A stretch of DNA of 64,000 nucleotides from Dyadobacter jiangsuensis (GTDB lineage Bacteria; Bacteroidota; Bacteroidia; Cytophagales; Spirosomataceae): NCBI RefSeq assembly GCF_003014695.1, contig NZ_PYAS01000006.1, positions 186,001-250,000 on the forward strand, read 5' to 3'. The position numbers and the translations under genes were made by a program. Shown here one piece after another: positions 38,961 to 48,944 of this stretch. The first letter of the stretch is position 1. Every line of letters starts with the position of its first letter. The notes beneath the pieces are model-generated. The model made no database searches and had not been told where the DNA came from. It was given only the letters and a program-made list of their open reading frames with translations.

Positions 38961-41900
38961 TTATTCTTTAACCGGCTTAAAACGGTGTGTTATCAGCGGC
39001 GCATTATTCATTGCAGCTACCATAAATTGCGTGTTGCCAAGTTGTAAAATGGCAAGATCACGCACATCACCGGTCACATAAAATCCACTTTTTGATTGTG
39101 GTAAATAACTGAATTTCAAAGCTCCTTTATTACAAAACACCTGCAAATGACTGGCGTCGTTTTTGCCCATTCTTACCCGCGTCTGCGTTGTGTTTCCCCC
39201 GAGCGTGATATCCGGTTTTCCATCCCCATTCATGTCGTAGACCGCAATGGCATATACCGGTGCGAACTGGGCCTCCACAGGCAACGCATGAAACACCAGT
39301 TTCCCGTTCGCATTTTCCAAAATGCCAGTTCGGTACTCATTGACGGTGAACCGCTTAGCCGCCTCCAATTTTTCAGCGGGAAGCATTTCCTGCAACGTCG
39401 CTTTGGAGTAACTGACGTAGTCGGTGTACTTCTTTTTTAATGAGGGGATCTGATCCAGCAGCTCGTCGCGACTGGCATAGGGATACTGTTTACCCTGCTC
39501 TGTAATGGCCACGACGGGCACTATCCTGTTAAGATTATCAAAATCAGCAGCATAGAGTAACAAACCTCCTGGTGAGGTTACATTCCACTGCCAGTTTGTA
39601 CCCATGTTCCCAACCACAAAATCCGTGTCGCCATCCCCATCGAGATCGGCTGGGCGGATCACGTTCCAACAGCCATGTAAATTGCCCGTGCCCCACTTTT
39701 CGCTCACATCGGTCAATTTCCCTCCATTATTGGCAAAAATCCGCACAGGCATCCAGTCCGCAGTCAATACCAATTCAGGAAAACCATCTTTTTCAAAGTC
39801 TTCAAATAACGCATCAGTCACCATCCCAGCCTCTTTCAACCCTGGGGCAAGTGCTGCCGTTTGGTCCAAAAATCCGGCTTTACCATTATTAACCATCAGT
39901 ACACCTCCCGGACTTTCCGGAAAACGGCCCGGTGTAACCCGCGAACCGAGGAAAATATCGAGGTCGCCATCCTTGTCCACATCGGCAACAGCCACCGTCG
40001 ACGCATTCAGCCCAACCGCCGGGAACGGCGCCTTTTTGAAACCATTCCGATCGTAGAGATAGAGCCGCGGCGCAAGCAACGGATCGTTTGCATTGAGCTC
40101 GTATCCCGCACTGGTCACCAGCAAATCCTGATCACCATCCCCATCGGCGTCAAAAAACGCAGCATCCGCATCTTCAAATGCTGCATCTGCTTCAAATGCC
40201 GGCTGCGCGGATCTGCGAAAGGCGCCGTTACTACTCAGAAACAACGCCCCCGCCTGACCGCGCGCACCGGCGATATAAAAGTCGTCGACGCCGTCGCCAT
40301 TAATATCTTTCTGTGCCAAATGCGGTCCCTGGTAAGTAAGCATATTCGGCAGTAATGTCTGAATCCGGAAATCGTTGCGGGAATCTTCGGTATGGGTAAA
40401 GTCCATAAGCGAGGCTGGCTCCCATAAGGGCATCTGGCCAGGCGATGCCTGGGAAGCCTTCCGGGCATCGGCGTACCGCATTGTAATTTCCTTGCCCGTC
40501 ACTCCTTTCAAGACCTGCCGGCTCCCGTCCGCCCATTGTACAGCCAGCGAATCTATCCGGCTGTTTGCACCCAATCCGAAATGCAGCGCATCCCATTGCG
40601 CCGACTGAAACCCGCGCACGGGAATGAAATTCTGTGTTTGAGTAACGGAATCGCCATATACCGTCACTTTCGTCCCAGCCAGGTAAGCATATTTAGGAGA
40701 CGCCAATTTGATGCGAAGCGAGGTATTGCCCGTTAGCAATTTTTCCGCATTGTTTCGGTAGATGAATGCCTTTTGGCTCACATTGTTTGTCACCAGATCC
40801 AGATCACCGTCATTATCCAGGTCGGCATAGATGGCACCATTCGATTGATTGTTCTTTTCAAAACCCCATTCCTTGGTCTTTTTCGCGAACGTAAGATTTT
40901 TCTGATTCTGGAAAATAGCATCCGGCTCGTTGATGGGCGGCATCTGCGCGATAATCTCCATTTGCTTGGGCGCACTACTTCCCTGGTTTTGCTGCACCTG
41001 CTTGTCGGCTGAATATTTCAGGAACTCCATGTTGGTATAATCCCGTGCATAGCCGTTTGAAATGAATATATCCTTCCAGCCGTCGTTATCGAAGTCGGCC
41101 ATTAATGCCGCCCAACTCCAGTCGGTATTCGAAACGCCCGCCTGTTGCCCTATTTCGCTGAAAACCGGGATACCCTTCTGATTCACCCCATTATTGAGCT
41201 GCAACATGTTACGCATACTCTGGTCGTGGAATCCTGCCCGGAGCAGCTGCTGGTATTTGTCGTAGTTGTCGTCGCCGGACGTGAGTTTGATACGCTCATT
41301 GTTGCTGGGAAGCATATCCAGCGTCAGGACGTCCATCAGGCCATCGTTGTTGATGTCGGCGGCATCGGTACCCATCGAAAACAGCGACACATGCCCCATC
41401 GATTCCCGGATTACCTCTCTGAACTTGCCATTCTGCTCATTCAAATAGAGGTAGTCATTCTCATTGTAGTCATTCGCGATGTAGAGATCCTGCCAGCCGT
41501 CATTGTTGAAATCATTCACATTCACCCCCAAACCAAAACTCAGCACATTGGAAACAATGCCCGCAGAATCAGTAACATTCGTAAACCGGCCGCCGTCATT
41601 CCGCAGCAATTTGTTGCCGTAAGCCTCGTTGCGTTGCTGCCGATAATTCGCCAGTAAGTTGCTGAATCCGGCATATTCCTGCAATGAGTGATTGAGCAGA
41701 AAGCAATCGGTATCACCGTCCCGATCGTAATCGAAAAACACGGCCTGCGTGGTGTACGAGGCATCGTTCAGCCCGTATTCAGCCGCCTTTTCGGTAAAAG
41801 TCGGGATACCGTCAGCGGTTTTGCCGTTGTTAATGTAAAGCAGCTTCGTACGCAGGCGCGGATCCGCTGCACCCGCGCGGGACACGAAAATGTCCACCCA

Positions 41901-42254
41901 GCCGTCGTCGTTGATATCTACCAGTGACACCCCCGTTTTCCACCCCTCGTTCAACCCTGTGCCCGATTTCTCCGAAACATCCTCAAACTCCATATCGCCC
42001 CGGTTGAGATATAGTTTGTTAGCCACCATATTGCCGGTAAAATACAGGTCGATCAGCCCGTCGTTATTGAAATCAGCTGCCGCCACTCCCCCGCCGTTGT
42101 AGAAATAGCCATATCGCAGCACATTGTTTTCTTCGTCCTCATCGATGTAGTTGTTAAAATCGACCCCGGTCTTACCCGAATCGAGCAATGTAAAAAGGGT
42201 ATCGTCCTGTTTGCAGCCGGAAATGAGGACGATCAGGAGTAGAATTTTTCGCAT
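38961..42254 (-). CDS. VCBS repeat / ASPIC-UnbV lipoprotein 2
   Basis: A paralogue of the 30.5-33.8 kb protein: 1097 residues from ATG 42254. This start gives a lipoprotein signal MRKILLLIVLISGC with lipidation at Cys14; the frame extends 15 codons further upstream without a better signal. Repeated Ca-loop motifs (DFNNDGLID, DYDRDGDTD, DFDNDGWKD, DVDKDGDLD, DLDGDGDTD) mark VCBS/FG-GAP propeller blades, and the ASPIC/UnbV segment LHFGLGANSRIDSLAVQWADG lies in the middle. Unlike paralogue 1 it is predicted to be lipid-anchored and has no haloperoxidase partner. It follows a second SusC/SusD pair across a terminator. Confidence 0.85.
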   Translation of the reverse strand: MRKILLLIVLISGCKQDDTLFTLLDSGKTGVDFNNYIDEDEENNVLRYGYFYNGGGVAAADFNNDGLIDLYFTGNMVANKLYLNRGDMEFEDVSEKSGTGLNEGWKTGVSLVDINDDGWVDIFVSRAGAADPRLRTKLLYINNGKTADGIPTFTEKAAEYGLNDASYTTQAVFFDYDRDGDTDCFLLNHSLQEYAGFSNLLANYRQQRNEAYGNKLLRNDGGRFTNVTDSAGIVSNVLSFGLGVNVNDFNNDGWQDLYIANDYNENDYLYLNEQNGKFREVIRESMGHVSLFSMGTDAADINNDGLMDVLTLDMLPSNNERIKLTSGDDNYDKYQQLLRAGFHDQSMRNMLQLNNGVNQKGIPVFSEIGQQAGVSNTDWSWAALMADFDNDGWKDIFISNGYARDYTNMEFLKYSADKQVQQNQGSSAPKQMEIIAQMPPINEPDAIFQNQKNLTFAKKTKEWGFEKNNQSNGAIYADLDNDGDLDLVTNNVSQKAFIYRNNAEKLLTGNTSLRIKLASPKYAYLAGTKVTVYGDSVTQTQNFIPVRGFQSAQWDALHFGLGANSRIDSLAVQWADGSRQVLKGVTGKEITMRYADARKASQASPGQMPLWEPASLMDFTHTEDSRNDFRIQTLLPNMLTYQGPHLAQKDINGDGVDDFYIAGARGQAGALFLSSNGAFRRSAQPAFEADAAFEDADAAFFDADGDGDQDLLVTSAGYELNANDPLLAPRLYLYDRNGFKKAPFPAVGLNASTVAVADVDKDGDLDIFLGSRVTPGRFPESPGGVLMVNNGKAGFLDQTAALAPGLKEAGMVTDALFEDFEKDGFPELVLTADWMPVRIFANNGGKLTDVSEKWGTGNLHGCWNVIRPADLDGDGDTDFVVGNMGTNWQWNVTSPGGLLLYAADFDNLNRIVPVVAITEQGKQYPYASRDELLDQIPSLKKKYTDYVSYSKATLQEMLPAEKLEAAKRFTVNEYRTGILENANGKLVFHALPVEAQFAPVYAIAVYDMNGDGKPDITLGGNTTQTRVRMGKNDASHLQVFCNKGALKFSYLPQSKSGFYVTGDVRDLAILQLGNTQFMVAAMNNAPLITHRFKPVKE

Positions 42255-42302
42255 GGATGGAGCGGGATAATGCTTTGCTAAAGATATGAAATACAGCATT
42301 GC

Positions 42303-42331
42303 AAAAAGGCAGACGCGGGGTCTGCCTTTTT
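42303..42331. terminator. Bidirectional-looking terminator downstream of SusC/SusD pair 2
   Basis: AAAAAGGCAGAC (42303-42314) and GTCTGCCTTTTT (42320-42331) form a perfect 12-bp stem with loop GCGGG. The A/T tracts at both ends provide a U-tract on either strand. It is 34 bases past the SusD 2 stop. Confidence 0.85.
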
Positions 42332-42364
42332 GTTTGACTGGGTACTATTTCAATGAATGCGGGG

Positions 42365-43924
42365 TCATGGCTTATCCCACCACAGGCGTGTGCTGGATTT
42401 GTCCTCTCCGCCGAGTTTGGTGATGGCATCTGTAACAGCCGCCGCATTGGTTTGCTGCTCGCCAATCACAAAAGGCGTCCTTCTCAATACCGCATCCTTG
42501 GGAGTATCGGGATTCTCCGAGTTAATACGCGCATACAGTTTAGGATAGCCGGTTCTCCGATATTCAGCCCATGCCTCGTGGCCGTTAGGATAGTTAGCCA
42601 GCCACTTTTGGGTAATAATCTGTTCCAGTTGCTTTGCAGGGTCTGTGGAAAATTTGACCGGTATGTCCGACAAAGCAGGAGTTTTAGAAAAATCAGCCAA
42701 AGCAGCCGGAGGCGTCGTTCCGTTAATATAACTCGAGATTACGGTTGCATCGGCAATCCCCCATTGCTTAAACGCGGTTTCGATACCTTTTTCATAGAAT
42801 TCTTTCGCGGTCCCAGTTCCCATATTCCATCCTTTCAGAACGCCCTCCGCTTTTAAGAAATAAGCTTCGGATGTGTACATAATCGCGAACGGATTCGAAG
42901 CCTGAACAGCCGGCAGAAACGCATCAGCAACATTGGATGTCGCATTGGCTTTGTTTTCAGGTGCCTCGAGTTGGCCTTGGGTATAGCCATTTCTTAGCCC
43001 CTTAAAGGTATTGACAGTCCCTGGAACAGGTGCATAATACTTACTGATCCGGGGGTCCGAATAGCCTTTCAACACACTCTCCATTGCCGCGCTCATCCTG
43101 AATTCATTCCATGCCGTCGCCTGGTTCATAGGATTAAACGAGTTGGCGTTCACCTTTAAAAACGCATCGTCAGCATTGGTTGCCAACGTTCCACCCGCAA
43201 CGGCTGCTTCCGCTTCGGTTTTAGCCAAAGCCGGTTCCACTTTCGACATACGCATGGCAATGCGCAGGCGCAATGTGTTAGCAAACAATATCCACTTGTT
43301 TACATCTCCCGCGTAAATCTGGTCAACAGTCCCAAAAACGGTCGAACCTTTGAGTCCTTCCAGGGTAGCCGTGGAAGTTTTGAGCGTAGCTAAAAAATCC
43401 TTGTAAATGGATTCCTGCGAATCGTAAGGTACAGAGGCCTCACCACTACCTACTTTGGAGTATGGAATCGGGCCCCAGTAGTCAGTCCTGGGAAGGTACA
43501 TATATACCTTCCAGATATTGGCGATCGCAAATTTCCCTGCGTTCTCATATTTGCCGCCAGGACCCGTGTTTTCCAAAACCCCGAGCAAGGCAGGAACAGC
43601 AGTCCCGTAAAACCCATTCCAGGCTCCGTTCAACCAGTTACCCACCATGACATTCCGATCCGATGCAAAGTTTTGGGCTATGTTCGCAAAGTACTGGCCC
43701 TGCAAATCGGCAAAAAGGCTTTGATAAGTCTGCCAACTAGCCTGAATGGAGCGGTACTGCGCTGCCGCAAAAGCATTTTCCGTACCCGACTCATCCAGTG
43801 AGGTCAGTTTCGTCTTGTTTGTATTGATCTCCTCGAAGTTGTCCGTGCAGGAATATGCGCCAGCCGCCACGGTCACAAGGAGAGCGAGTGATATTGATTT
43901 ATAACTCCTTTTCATCTGTTTCAT
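42365..43924 (-). CDS. SusD/RagB-family outer-membrane lipoprotein 2
   Basis: A 519-residue SusD-like lipoprotein with signal MKQMKRSYKSISLALLVTVA and lipobox GAYSC (Cys26). An in-frame ATG 3 codons later (43915) is also possible. Family features include the N-terminal FEEINTNKTKL, IWKVYMYLPRTDYWGPIPYS and KWILFANTLRLRIAMRMSKV, and the C-terminal STRLWWDKP. It starts 8 bases after SusC 2. It belongs to the same SusD subgroup as copy 1, suggesting a duplicated or related uptake system, but sequence similarity between the two is moderate. Substrate unknown. Confidence 0.92.
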   Translation of the reverse strand: MKQMKRSYKSISLALLVTVAAGAYSCTDNFEEINTNKTKLTSLDESGTENAFAAAQYRSIQASWQTYQSLFADLQGQYFANIAQNFASDRNVMVGNWLNGAWNGFYGTAVPALLGVLENTGPGGKYENAGKFAIANIWKVYMYLPRTDYWGPIPYSKVGSGEASVPYDSQESIYKDFLATLKTSTATLEGLKGSTVFGTVDQIYAGDVNKWILFANTLRLRIAMRMSKVEPALAKTEAEAAVAGGTLATNADDAFLKVNANSFNPMNQATAWNEFRMSAAMESVLKGYSDPRISKYYAPVPGTVNTFKGLRNGYTQGQLEAPENKANATSNVADAFLPAVQASNPFAIMYTSEAYFLKAEGVLKGWNMGTGTAKEFYEKGIETAFKQWGIADATVISSYINGTTPPAALADFSKTPALSDIPVKFSTDPAKQLEQIITQKWLANYPNGHEAWAEYRRTGYPKLYARINSENPDTPKDAVLRRTPFVIGEQQTNAAAVTDAITKLGGEDKSSTRLWWDKP

Positions 43925-43932
43925 GTTTACAA

Positions 43933-46900
43933 TTAAAATGTCAGATTAAGGTTCAAACCCAGAGAGCGGGTCGAAGGCATCGAGAACGACTCGAGACCTA
44001 CCGTCGTGTTAGCAGAACCAGCAACCAACTCAGGATCAAAACCTTTTGCTTTATTCATCAGAAAAAACAGGTTTCGTCCTACAATGGAAAGCGAAACGGT
44101 CTGAAACGGAGATTTTCCAATCATTTTTTGTGGAAGACTATATCCCAGCGTTGCTTCTCTCAACCTGATATTCGAGGCACTGTAAGTAAAGACCTCACCA
44201 ATGGGAGCGTTACGACCTCCAACCGCTTTCCAGTATACCTCCGCGGTGGTGGCTATGGTGTTTTTGCTGCCGTCAGCCTGTACCCCGTCCACTACCATAC
44301 CATCACGTCCGGCCAGGGTTTCTTCTGTCACGCCATCTGCATAGATAACCGCATTCGTAAAGGATGTCACTACACCGCCTATCCGACCACTTACAAGGAA
44401 ACTAAGATTTATTCCTTTATAGCTGAAACGATTGCTGACACCGCCGGTCCATTTCGGCCGCGACGTTCCAAGCGGCACAGTTGTTCCCGAGGTTACCAGG
44501 GGAACTCCCTTATCGCTAACTTTTATGCGTCCCTGTTCATCCCGCTGAAAACCCCGGCTGTAAATCTGGCCCAGGGCCTTTCCTTCTTCTGCCCGCACAA
44601 AGTTCATGAAGTCGTTGGTTAGCGGCAGGGTTGAAAGCCGGTCGGACAACTTGATAACTTTATTGACATTTCTCGCATAATTCAGGTCGATGTTCCAGGA
44701 AAAATCCGCTGACCTAATCGGTACGATATTGAATGTCAACTCAATGCCTTTGTTCTGAACATTACCTGCGTTAATGTACTCCGAACTCCACCCCGAGGCA
44801 GGGGACAACGCCACCTGAAACAGTTGGTTCTTGGAGTTACTGTTGTATAACGTCAGGTCAAAACCAATACGATTTTGTAAGAATTTGGCTTCCAAACCGA
44901 TTTCACGGGCTGTTGTCAACTCCGGTTTCAATCCCGGAAATGGCTTTATGGCATCTCTCACAATATAACCTGTGTTTCCGCCGGCCACATAAGAATATGT
45001 TTGTGTCAACAGATACGGCGCTGCATCATTCCCTGTCAACGCATAGCTACCTCGTATCTTGGCAAACGAGATCGCCTGAGGAAGCTCAAAAAGACTGGTC
45101 AACACAGCGGCGGCACCGACTGACGGAAAGAAATACGACTGATTGGCAGTGGGCAAAGTTGAAGACCAGTCGTTTCTTGCCGAGGCAGAAATTGTCAGCG
45201 CGTCTTTCCAGATAAAGTCGGCCGATGCAAACACCCCTTGTTTGCGCGTTTGCGTTACAGTCCTGTTGGTAACAGAGTTTCTCGCATTGGTGGTAACAAA
45301 CAGATTGTCGCGGTTCAAACCGTTATTCAGCGTCTGATGGTTTATGAAATCACGTTTCAGGATATTGCCGCCGACGGTCGCCTCGAGTTTGAAATCCTCG
45401 CCAAACTGCTTGCTTACTAATCCGAACAAGTCCAGGTTCAACTCGGAGTTATCCCGCCAGTTGGTCTGGTAGTCACCAAAATCGGCAATTGTATAGGTGT
45501 TCGTATACCATTTTCCTTCGAACTTATCAATGTACTTATCATATCCCGCACGCCCCATTAATGTAAACCATGGCGTAAACTTGTAATTAAGCGACGTGAA
45601 CCCGTAGATCCTGTCCCTGTTATCCAACGCGAGTACCCGATTCTTGATCCAGTAGGGGTTCTGACCTCCGTTTGAACCCGGGTTCCAATAGTTTTGTAGA
45701 GTTTTACCTGTTTTCGGGTCTACATATTCAAAGTCTTTGGCCTGTTCCAATGCAATGCTTCGGGGCAGGCGAAGAATATGGCGCTGTAAGTTGGCAAATG
45801 CCTCACCGGTTTGTTGCCGGTTATCGATCTTTTCGCTCAGATAAGTAATCTTACCGTCAAAACTCAATTTGCTTGTTACCTGGCTCGACAGGCGAAGGTT
45901 AAAGTTATGTCGGCTAAGCTTGTTGTTGGAAACAATGCCTTTCGCACTCGTATTAGTATAGGAAAAATAAGTCTGAACCTTCTCATTACCCGCCGTTAGG
46001 GCCACTGAATTCGCGATGGAAGTTCCTGTCGAGTAAAAATCCTTATAGGAATTCGGCTGCGGCGAATAAGCATACATTTTCCCTTTATTGTCTGGATCCG
46101 GACCCCAGGCTGGCACTTGCTGTCCTTCCATTTTAGCGCCCCAACTGAATTCGCTGCCCGGAGCAGCCTTTCCTTCCACTCCCTGACCGTACACGTTCTG
46201 GAAGTTTTGTAATTCCATGGCTTTCTCGATCTGGAAAGTGCTATTAACACTAATCCCAATCCCTTTCCGTACCGCTCCTTTCTTTGTCGTGATCAGTAAC
46301 GCCCCGTTTGCCGCACGGCTACCATACAAGGCCGTAGCAGACGCTCCTCTCAATACGTTGATCGACTCTATATCGTCGGGGTTAATGCTCGAAAGACCAT
46401 CGCTGGCATCACGACCACCGTTTGCGTTACCGGGACTGAAGTTAGAATTATCAATGGGAACCCCATCCACGACGATCAATGCCTGGTTGTTACCTGTTAT
46501 AGACCGGTCACCGCGCAAAACAATCCGGCTCGAACCACCCACACCGGACGACGACCGCACAATATCCAGACCTGCCACGCGGCCCGAAAGCGAGTTGGCG
46601 ACGTTCAGCTCGCGTGCTTTCGAGAAGTTGTCGGTGTTGATCATCTGGGTTGCGTAGCTCAGCGTCTTCTGTTCTTTGCTGATACCCAGCGCTGTTACAA
46701 CCACTTCACCCAGGTTACGGACATCGGCATCCATCGACACCGTGACGTTCGTCATATTCTCCGACACCGCTACCTCTTTGGAAGTGTAGCCCACCGAAGA
46801 AATGATCAGCGTTCCCGCGCCACTCATATTTAATGTAAAATTCCCCTCCGCATCCGTATTTGTTCCCCTCGTGGTCCCTTTGATCAGGACGTTGGCACCG

Positions 46901-47025
46901 GGAAGCCCGGCCCCGTTCTCATCGCTCACTTTCCCGGTGACTTGCCGGTCCTGCGCATGCGATGCATTAACGAACAGCACTACCGACAAAAACGTCAGCA
47001 GCACAAACTGTAAAGCTTTGCTCAT
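43933..47025 (-). CDS. SusC/RagA-family TonB-dependent transporter 2
   Basis: A 1030-residue SusC-type transporter from ATG 47025; the frame extends 20 codons upstream, but the signal peptide MSKALQFVLLTFLSVVLFVN (cleavage SHA-QDR) begins here. A carboxypeptidase-regulatory-like domain (VTGKVSDENGAGLPGANVLI) is followed by the plug with NPDDIESINVLRGASATALYGSRAANGALLITT, and the barrel ends SLGLNLNLTF. It pairs with the downstream SusD 2. A conserved tract, VVVTALGIS, is shared with SusC 1 at the same position. Confidence 0.94.
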   Translation of the reverse strand: MSKALQFVLLTFLSVVLFVNASHAQDRQVTGKVSDENGAGLPGANVLIKGTTRGTNTDAEGNFTLNMSGAGTLIISSVGYTSKEVAVSENMTNVTVSMDADVRNLGEVVVTALGISKEQKTLSYATQMINTDNFSKARELNVANSLSGRVAGLDIVRSSSGVGGSSRIVLRGDRSITGNNQALIVVDGVPIDNSNFSPGNANGGRDASDGLSSINPDDIESINVLRGASATALYGSRAANGALLITTKKGAVRKGIGISVNSTFQIEKAMELQNFQNVYGQGVEGKAAPGSEFSWGAKMEGQQVPAWGPDPDNKGKMYAYSPQPNSYKDFYSTGTSIANSVALTAGNEKVQTYFSYTNTSAKGIVSNNKLSRHNFNLRLSSQVTSKLSFDGKITYLSEKIDNRQQTGEAFANLQRHILRLPRSIALEQAKDFEYVDPKTGKTLQNYWNPGSNGGQNPYWIKNRVLALDNRDRIYGFTSLNYKFTPWFTLMGRAGYDKYIDKFEGKWYTNTYTIADFGDYQTNWRDNSELNLDLFGLVSKQFGEDFKLEATVGGNILKRDFINHQTLNNGLNRDNLFVTTNARNSVTNRTVTQTRKQGVFASADFIWKDALTISASARNDWSSTLPTANQSYFFPSVGAAAVLTSLFELPQAISFAKIRGSYALTGNDAAPYLLTQTYSYVAGGNTGYIVRDAIKPFPGLKPELTTAREIGLEAKFLQNRIGFDLTLYNSNSKNQLFQVALSPASGWSSEYINAGNVQNKGIELTFNIVPIRSADFSWNIDLNYARNVNKVIKLSDRLSTLPLTNDFMNFVRAEEGKALGQIYSRGFQRDEQGRIKVSDKGVPLVTSGTTVPLGTSRPKWTGGVSNRFSYKGINLSFLVSGRIGGVVTSFTNAVIYADGVTEETLAGRDGMVVDGVQADGSKNTIATTAEVYWKAVGGRNAPIGEVFTYSASNIRLREATLGYSLPQKMIGKSPFQTVSLSIVGRNLFFLMNKAKGFDPELVAGSANTTVGLESFSMPSTRSLGLNLNLTF

Positions 47026-47392
47026 AGGTTTAACTGGGTTTATTGAATTTAATAGAAATTTAATCCTATTAACCCAAACAAGCAACTTATTCCGCCTTTT
47101 TTAATTGCACTAAACTAATATTTTAGACAAACGACATTCAAAAGCATTTAAAATGCAGTATTTGACATATATCAAAATAATATTTGTCTACAATACATTT
47201 ATTAGATGCAAGACATCCGGTTGCGTGCTCGAAACACCGGCACGCATTCGGCCTTTTTCAATTTTATCCAAACCCGATGGAACATCCGTTGAATTGTCGC
47301 CCAAAACCGGGATTACGACTACAAAGAAGTACTACACCTGACAGGTTACCCGTGGCGTCAACTAGTAAAAAAGCAAGATCAGAAAAATGCAA
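47026..47392. other. Intergenic region upstream of SusC 2
   Basis: A 367-base gap, AT-rich near SusC 2 and mixed toward the DUF1761 gene. No credible gene is present: short plus-strand frames here lack coding character and a start signal. The SusC 2 promoter should be within it. A small ACCTGACAGGT palindrome lies near 47336. Confidence 0.4.
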
Positions 47393-47806
47393 CTACTCGT
47401 ACTTCCGCCACGCGCCCAGGATGGCACCCGTGAGTGCATACACGATCACGCTCACGCCGCCGTTGATCAGCGAGAGCGCCAATGCACGCATCGAAAACAT
47501 GTCCTTAACGATCGTCTCGAACAAGACAAAGACGATTCCGAACAACAATCCGATAAGGAAACCCATGACGAGGGATTTGACGGGGACTTTGGTGAATACC
47601 CAGGCCATGGTGTAGGCCATGAAGGAGGTGGAGACAATGCTGGCAAGATAAGGGATTGGGCTGGTGGCTGACTTAATCTGCTCCATCGTGAAGCCATTCA
47701 AAGCCATCCATTGTTCTGAAAATGTGCTGTACCACAACGCTGGTACTATCTGACCTATCACTACGCATACTAGCACGGCCCAAAGATTGACAGATTGTTT
47801 TCTCAT
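47393..47806 (-). CDS. DUF1761-type four-helix membrane protein
   Basis: A 137-residue inner-membrane protein with four transmembrane helices. The first helix and loop, CVVIGQIVPALWYSTFSEQW, carry the ALWYS motif typical of DUF1761, and the remaining helices match the family pattern in length and spacing. No function is established for the family. It follows queG on the same strand after 78 bases, with a separate -7-like box in between. Confidence 0.7.
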   Translation of the reverse strand: MRKQSVNLWAVLVCVVIGQIVPALWYSTFSEQWMALNGFTMEQIKSATSPIPYLASIVSTSFMAYTMAWVFTKVPVKSLVMGFLIGLLFGIVFVLFETIVKDMFSMRALALSLINGGVSVIVYALTGAILGAWRKYE

Positions 47807-47850
47807 TGTATTGAGTGTTTTATTCAGTCATCGAAAGGAACTCCCCGGCC

Positions 47851-47858
47851 CAAATATA
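47851..47858 (-). promoter_or_regulatory. Candidate -7 box of the DUF1761 gene
   Basis: On the minus strand TATATTTG matches TAnnTTTG exactly, 44 bases before the ATG. No -33 TTG is visible at the usual spacing; the box lies close to the queG stop. Confidence 0.25.
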
Positions 47859-47884
47859 AGATGTTTCAGATATAATTGTGCTTT

Positions 47885-48832
47885 TTATCCATCGGATATA
47901 ACAAATTCGATATTCCGCTTTAAACCGGCGTATTTGGCCCTTTTTACGGGTGACCGGCGGAATATTTCGCGAAAAACCTCTTCCGTAATTTCCTGCCAGT
48001 CGCCGTTTGAAAAACCGGCAAGCTCCTGCGGCAAATTGAACTGCGGGGTTGTGTGCGGGCGGGCGAACCGGTTCCACGGACAAACATCCTGGCATACATC
48101 ACAACCGAATATCCAGTTGCTGAACTTTCCCCGTACGTCCTCGGGTATCGCATCCTTTAATTCAATCGTATAATAGCTGATGCATTTACTGCCGTCGACG
48201 ACAAACGGGCCGGTAATGGCATCTGTCGGGCAGGCGTCGATGCATTTGGTGCAGGTGCCGCAGTAATCGCCGGTGGCACTGTCGGGTGCAAGGTCGAGGT
48301 CGCAGATAATTTCCCCAATGAAGAAAAAGCTACCCATTTCCCGGTTGAGGAGATTCGAATGCTTGCCAATCCACCCAAGTCCGCTTTTCGCAGCCCATAC
48401 CTTGTCCATTACCGGCGCCGAATCGACAAAAATGCGGCCGTTCACTTCGCCTACCTCATCCTGAATGGCCGTGAGTAATGCACCGAGCTTCTCTTTTAAA
48501 ACGTAATGGTAATCGGTGCCGTAGGCATACTTCGAAAGTTTGAGATCGTCGTCGCCCTCCGGGAGGCGTTCTTCGGGGTAATAATTTAATAATACGGAGA
48601 TGACGCTCTTCGCACCCTCGACCAGTTTGGTGGGATCGAGGCGTTTGTCGAAGTGATTGGCCATGTAGGCCATCGCGCCGTGGTGGTTGAGCGACAGCCA
48701 TTTTTCGAGGCGAGGGGCCTCACTTTCGAGGAACTCCGCTTTTGAAATACCGCAAAAATCGAACCCGTTTTCAAGTGCCTTCGCCTTGATAAACCGACTC
48801 CTCTCCTGCCTTACGATATCTGCTGCCGTCAT
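47885..48832 (-). CDS. queG: Epoxyqueuosine reductase
   Basis: Cobalamin- and Fe-S-dependent enzyme that performs the last step of queuosine formation in tRNA anticodons. The 315-residue protein has the active-site Asp137 in FVDSAP and eight cysteines for two [4Fe-4S] clusters: C191, C194, C197 and C201 in [13 protein letters not shown]217, and C244, C247 and C251 in [10 protein letters not shown]. It is shorter than the 379-residue E. coli protein because the C-terminal HEAT-like region is absent, as in many Bacteroidota. It is divergent from grpE. Confidence 0.95.
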   Translation of the reverse strand: MTAADIVRQERSRFIKAKALENGFDFCGISKAEFLESEAPRLEKWLSLNHHGAMAYMANHFDKRLDPTKLVEGAKSVISVLLNYYPEERLPEGDDDLKLSKYAYGTDYHYVLKEKLGALLTAIQDEVGEVNGRIFVDSAPVMDKVWAAKSGLGWIGKHSNLLNREMGSFFFIGEIICDLDLAPDSATGDYCGTCTKCIDACPTDAITGPFVVDGSKCISYYTIELKDAIPEDVRGKFSNWIFGCDVCQDVCPWNRFARPHTTPQFNLPQELAGFSNGDWQEITEEVFREIFRRSPVKRAKYAGLKRNIEFVISDG

Positions 48833-48836
48833 ATTG

Positions 48837-48844
48837 CAAAGTTA
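48837..48844 (-). promoter_or_regulatory. Candidate -7 box of queG, nearly leaderless
   Basis: On the minus strand TAACTTTG, an exact TAnnTTTG match, is separated from the queG ATG by only CAAT. Transcription would start at or within a few bases of the start codon. A -33 element is not obvious. Confidence 0.4.
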
Positions 48845-48852
48845 CAAATTGA

Positions 48853-48882
48853 TTGTAAAATGCCATCTTGTCAGTAATTTAG
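48853..48882 (+). promoter_or_regulatory. Candidate grpE-dnaJ promoter
   Basis: TTG (48853-48855), 19-base spacer, then TAATTTAG (48875-48882), one mismatch from TAnnTTTG. The same TAATTTAG recurs at 48894-48901, and GTGGCAAA occurs twice downstream (near 48885 and 48913). It could be two overlapping promoters or an operator. No CIRCE-type inverted repeat was seen. Confidence 0.35.
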
Positions 48883-48944
48883 CCGTGGCAAAGTAATTTA
48901 GGGGAAATATGGCTGTGGCAAAAGTCACGTAACTGCGAAGAATC

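Noticed and set aside
47153..47671. Plus-strand frames near the DUF1761 gene
   Set aside because: They mostly run antisense to the four-helix membrane protein and lack coding character.
48833..48944. CIRCE-type heat-shock operator before grpE
   Set aside because: No TTAGCACTC-N9-GAGTGCTAA inverted repeat is present in the gap.
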